Assembly: GCF_004340785.1 (NCBI RefSeq)
Contig: NZ_SLXS01000006.1
Location: 1-64,000 of the forward strand
Length of the DNA stretch: 64,000 bases
Direction: 5' to 3'
Origin: Tumebacillus sp. BK434
GTDB lineage: Bacteria; Bacillota; Bacilli; Tumebacillales; Tumebacillaceae
Part shown: piece after piece, positions 62,279 to 64,000 of the stretch
How the letters are laid out: every line of letters begins with the position of its first letter
Numbering within the stretch: position 1 is the first letter of the stretch
Program-made: the position numbers and the translations under genes
The notes under the pieces: model-generated
The model's input: only the letters and a program-made list of their open reading frames with translations
Database searches by the model: none
What the model was told of the DNA's origin: nothing

Positions 62279-63711
62279 TGATCTCCGCCTTTGCGGACGG
62301 CAGCCGCGAGCAGCAGCATCTGCTCGGCAACAAAGGAGCGGGGCTCGCCGAGCTTACGCGCCTCGGTTTTCGGGTGCCGGACGGGTTTACGCTGACCACC
62401 GCCGCCTGCCGCGCCTATTACGCGGCCGGGCAAACGCTGACGAGCGGGCTGCGCGAACAGATCGTCGACGCGCTGGCGGGCTTGGAGCGGCGGACAGGCA
62501 AGCGCCTCGGCGACCCGAGCCGTCCGCTGCTGCTCGCCGTCCGCTCCGGTGCCCCGGAGTCGATGCCGGGCATGATGGACACCGTGCTCAACCTCGGGCT
62601 GAATCGCGCGGTGGTGCAAGGGCTGGCCGGGGGAACCGGACATGCGGCCTTCGCCGCCGATTGCGAGCGCCGGTTCCGGGCGATGTACGGAGCGGTCGTC
62701 TCCGCTGAGATTCCCGAGTCGCCGCTGGAGCAGCTCTTGCAGGCGGTCAGCGCGGTGTTCGACTCGTGGAACAATCGCCGGGCGGCCGTTTACCGCCGGA
62801 TTCACGGGATCCCCGAGGACGCTTTCACAGCGGTGAGCGTGCAAGAGATGGTGTTTGGCAACTTGAACGAGCGCTCGGCCGCCGGGGTGGTGTTCTCCCG
62901 CCATCCGGCCAGCGGCGAGCCGGGGTTGCACGGCGAGATCCTGTACGGAGCGCAGGGTGAAGATGTCGTGTCCGGCGCTGTGACGCCGGAGCGGATCGAA
63001 ACGTTGCGCGCACGGATGCCGCTCGTCTATGCGGAGCTGGAACTTGCCGCACAACAGTTGGAAGCGCACTACCAAGATATGCAGGAGATCGAGTTTACTG
63101 TCCAAGACGGAGTGCTGTATCTTCTGCAGACGCGGGACGGCAAGCGCACCACGCAGGCGGCGGTGCAGATCGCCGTCGATCTGGTGCAGGCCGGAGTGAT
63201 CGACCGTGCGGCCGCCGTGCAGCGGGTCGACCTGCCGGAGCTGAACCGGCTCCTGCAGCCCCGCCTCGATCCCGCCGTGCAGATCGCACCGCTCGCAACC
63301 GGCATTCCGGCGGTGCCCGGCGCGGCGGTTGGCCGCATCGCGCTCGACGCCGAGAGGGTGCTTTTGCAGCGCCGCGCCGGACAGGATGTGCTGCTCGTCC
63401 GGCGTGAGACCGACCCCGACGATTATGAGGCGATGACCGAAGCGCAGGGTATCCTGACCGCGTTTGGCGGGACGACGTCACACGCCGCCGTCACCGCGCT
63501 GCCGCTCGGCAAGCCGTGCATCGTCGGCTGCTCCGCCGTGACGATCGACCTCACCGCGCGCACGGTCGAGATCGGTGGCCGGACGTTTGTGGAAGGAGAC
63601 GTGCTGACGTTGGACGGCAGCACAGGAAAGGTCTACGCCGACGCCTTGCCCTTGGCCGCACCGAAAGTTTCCGCCGCTGTCGACGTGTTCCGCAGCTGGC
63701 TTCAAGCGTAA
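62278..63711 (+). CDS. PPDK-like protein lacking the PEP/pyruvate-binding domain
   Basis: This 477-residue protein has the ATP-grasp nucleotide-binding part of pyruvate phosphate dikinase (GNKGAGLAELTRLGFRVPDGF, LAVRSGAPESMPGMMDTVLNLG, SVQEMVFGNLNERSAAGVVFSR, GEILYGAQGEDVVSG, ELNRLLQPRLDP) and the swivelling phosphohistidine domain with GGTTSHAAVTALPLGKPCIVG. The catalytic His and the regulatory Thr two residues before it are present. Usual PPDK has about 875 residues; the C-terminal TIM barrel that binds pyruvate and PEP is missing. A terminator follows immediately, so this is not a window-edge effect. It starts at GTG 62278 overlapping the regulator stop. Confidence 0.9.
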   Translation: MISAFADGSREQQHLLGNKGAGLAELTRLGFRVPDGFTLTTAACRAYYAAGQTLTSGLREQIVDALAGLERRTGKRLGDPSRPLLLAVRSGAPESMPGMMDTVLNLGLNRAVVQGLAGGTGHAAFAADCERRFRAMYGAVVSAEIPESPLEQLLQAVSAVFDSWNNRRAAVYRRIHGIPEDAFTAVSVQEMVFGNLNERSAAGVVFSRHPASGEPGLHGEILYGAQGEDVVSGAVTPERIETLRARMPLVYAELELAAQQLEAHYQDMQEIEFTVQDGVLYLLQTRDGKRTTQAAVQIAVDLVQAGVIDRAAAVQRVDLPELNRLLQPRLDPAVQIAPLATGIPAVPGAAVGRIALDAERVLLQRRAGQDVLLVRRETDPDDYEAMTEAQGILTAFGGTTSHAAVTALPLGKPCIVGCSAVTIDLTARTVEIGGRTFVEGDVLTLDGSTGKVYADALPLAAPKVSAAVDVFRSWLQA

Positions 63712-63740
63712 AAACCCCTGTACAGGCACAGGGGTTTTTC
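63711..63740 (+). terminator. Terminator of the ccpN-PDRP-PPDK-like unit
   Basis: AACCCCTGT and ACAGGGGTT form a 9-bp stem around ACAGGC, followed by TTTCC. Confidence 0.93.
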
Positions 63741-64000
63741 CTTTGTTTGTGAAATTTTGGTCGGAGAGCAGAGAATTTGCAAATCGGAAGGATTTTTTGA
63801 CGAAAGAGGCGTACATATTTAAGAAATGTTGTTTTCGCTCTTGACAAATCAGTCAGCATGCGCTCATGCCCGGAATATTTTTGTAGATGTGCGTCTATAC
63901 TAGGGACGTACTTTAGCGGCTGTCGAGTGATTTTATTGTCGAAAGGTGTCAAAATGTGTTTTTGCGAGAAGGAAATCACTGCGCATCGTAGAATATCTTT
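63740..64000 (+). other. Intergenic region with possible promoter elements; no gene seen
   Basis: I see no convincing reading frame here. TTGACA is at 63841-63846, TATACT at 63896-63901 (not a standard spacing), and TGTCGAG at 63921-63927 with TGTCGAA at 63937-63943, which resemble Spo0A boxes. The region looks like the control segment of a gene that starts beyond the window. Confidence 0.4.

Noticed and set aside
63712-64000. Frameshifted continuation of PPDK downstream
   Set aside because: No PEP-binding barrel motif occurs in any frame, and a terminator follows the stop at once.

Overview
The window reads as chromosome of a GC-rich, endospore-forming Gram-positive bacterium of the order Bacillales. 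Sporulation genes (spoIIP, gpr, an alpha/beta SASP, yqfC, yqfD, a YjcZ-type peptide, YheC/D-type proteins) lie among housekeeping genes whose order matches the Bacillus subtilis block holA-rpsT-gpr-spoIIP-lepA-hemW-hrcA-grpE-dnaK-dnaJ-prmA-rsmE-mtaB-rpsU-yqeY-nfeD-floA-yqfC-yqfD-phoH-pgpH-ybeY-dgkA-cdd-era-recO-ccpN-yqfL. An adenosylcobalamin-dependent ribonucleotide reductase and a group III (archaeal-like) chaperonin inside the hrcA operon suggest an Alicyclobacillaceae-type lineage such as Tumebacillus; that assignment is inference.

Layout. 1-320: 3' end of a 23S rRNA gene, tRNA-Val(GAC) and a terminator. 431-3487: a translationally coupled trio (two ATP-grasp proteins, one GNAT acetyltransferase) and a 54-residue membrane peptide. 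3556-7285: fatty-acid-hydroxylase-like protein, NUDIX hydrolase, MBL-fold hydrolase, PduO-type cobalamin adenosyltransferase and a HAD phosphatase. 7286-11542: a control region with Spo0A-like boxes, a sigma-A promoter and a perfect NrdR box, then nrdR and the B12-dependent reductase nrdJ. 11707-19381: an accessory stretch (AlkD-like repair protein, HTH/GIY-YIG protein, DUF3231 protein, SdpR/SdpI pair, YjcZ-like peptide, CDF metal exporter behind Fur-like boxes, UV-damage endonuclease UvsE, type II NADH dehydrogenase behind a Rex-like site).

19536-33439: a phosphohexomutase, holA, a divergent SASP gene, rpsT, gpr, a lipoprotein, spoIIP, a YqxA-like protein, lepA, a TPR protein, hemW, a PD-(D/E)XK nuclease and a convergent AbrB-family membrane protein. 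33513-43088: a CIRCE-controlled heat-shock and translation operon, hrcA - group III chaperonin - grpE - dnaK - dnaJ - prmA - rsmE - mtaB. 43185-58206: deoC, a Na/Pi-type transporter, an RlmI-type methyltransferase, then rpsU to recO in near-canonical order. 58236-63711: DUF4342 protein, an acidic protein, lgt, an EamA half transporter, ccpN, the PPDK regulatory protein and a PPDK-like protein that ends before the PEP/pyruvate-binding barrel. 63740-64000 holds no gene that I can support.

Functional themes: deoxynucleotide supply linked to cobalamin activation (pduO, nrdR, nrdJ); redox and metal control (ndh with a Rex-like site, CDF with Fur-like boxes); proteostasis (HrcA/CIRCE driving an unusual chaperonin with DnaK-DnaJ-GrpE); spore formation and germination; and the CcpN/PPDK pyruvate-PEP node. 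The items that most deserve follow-up are the group III chaperonin in the hsp70 operon and the barrel-less PPDK coupled to its regulator.
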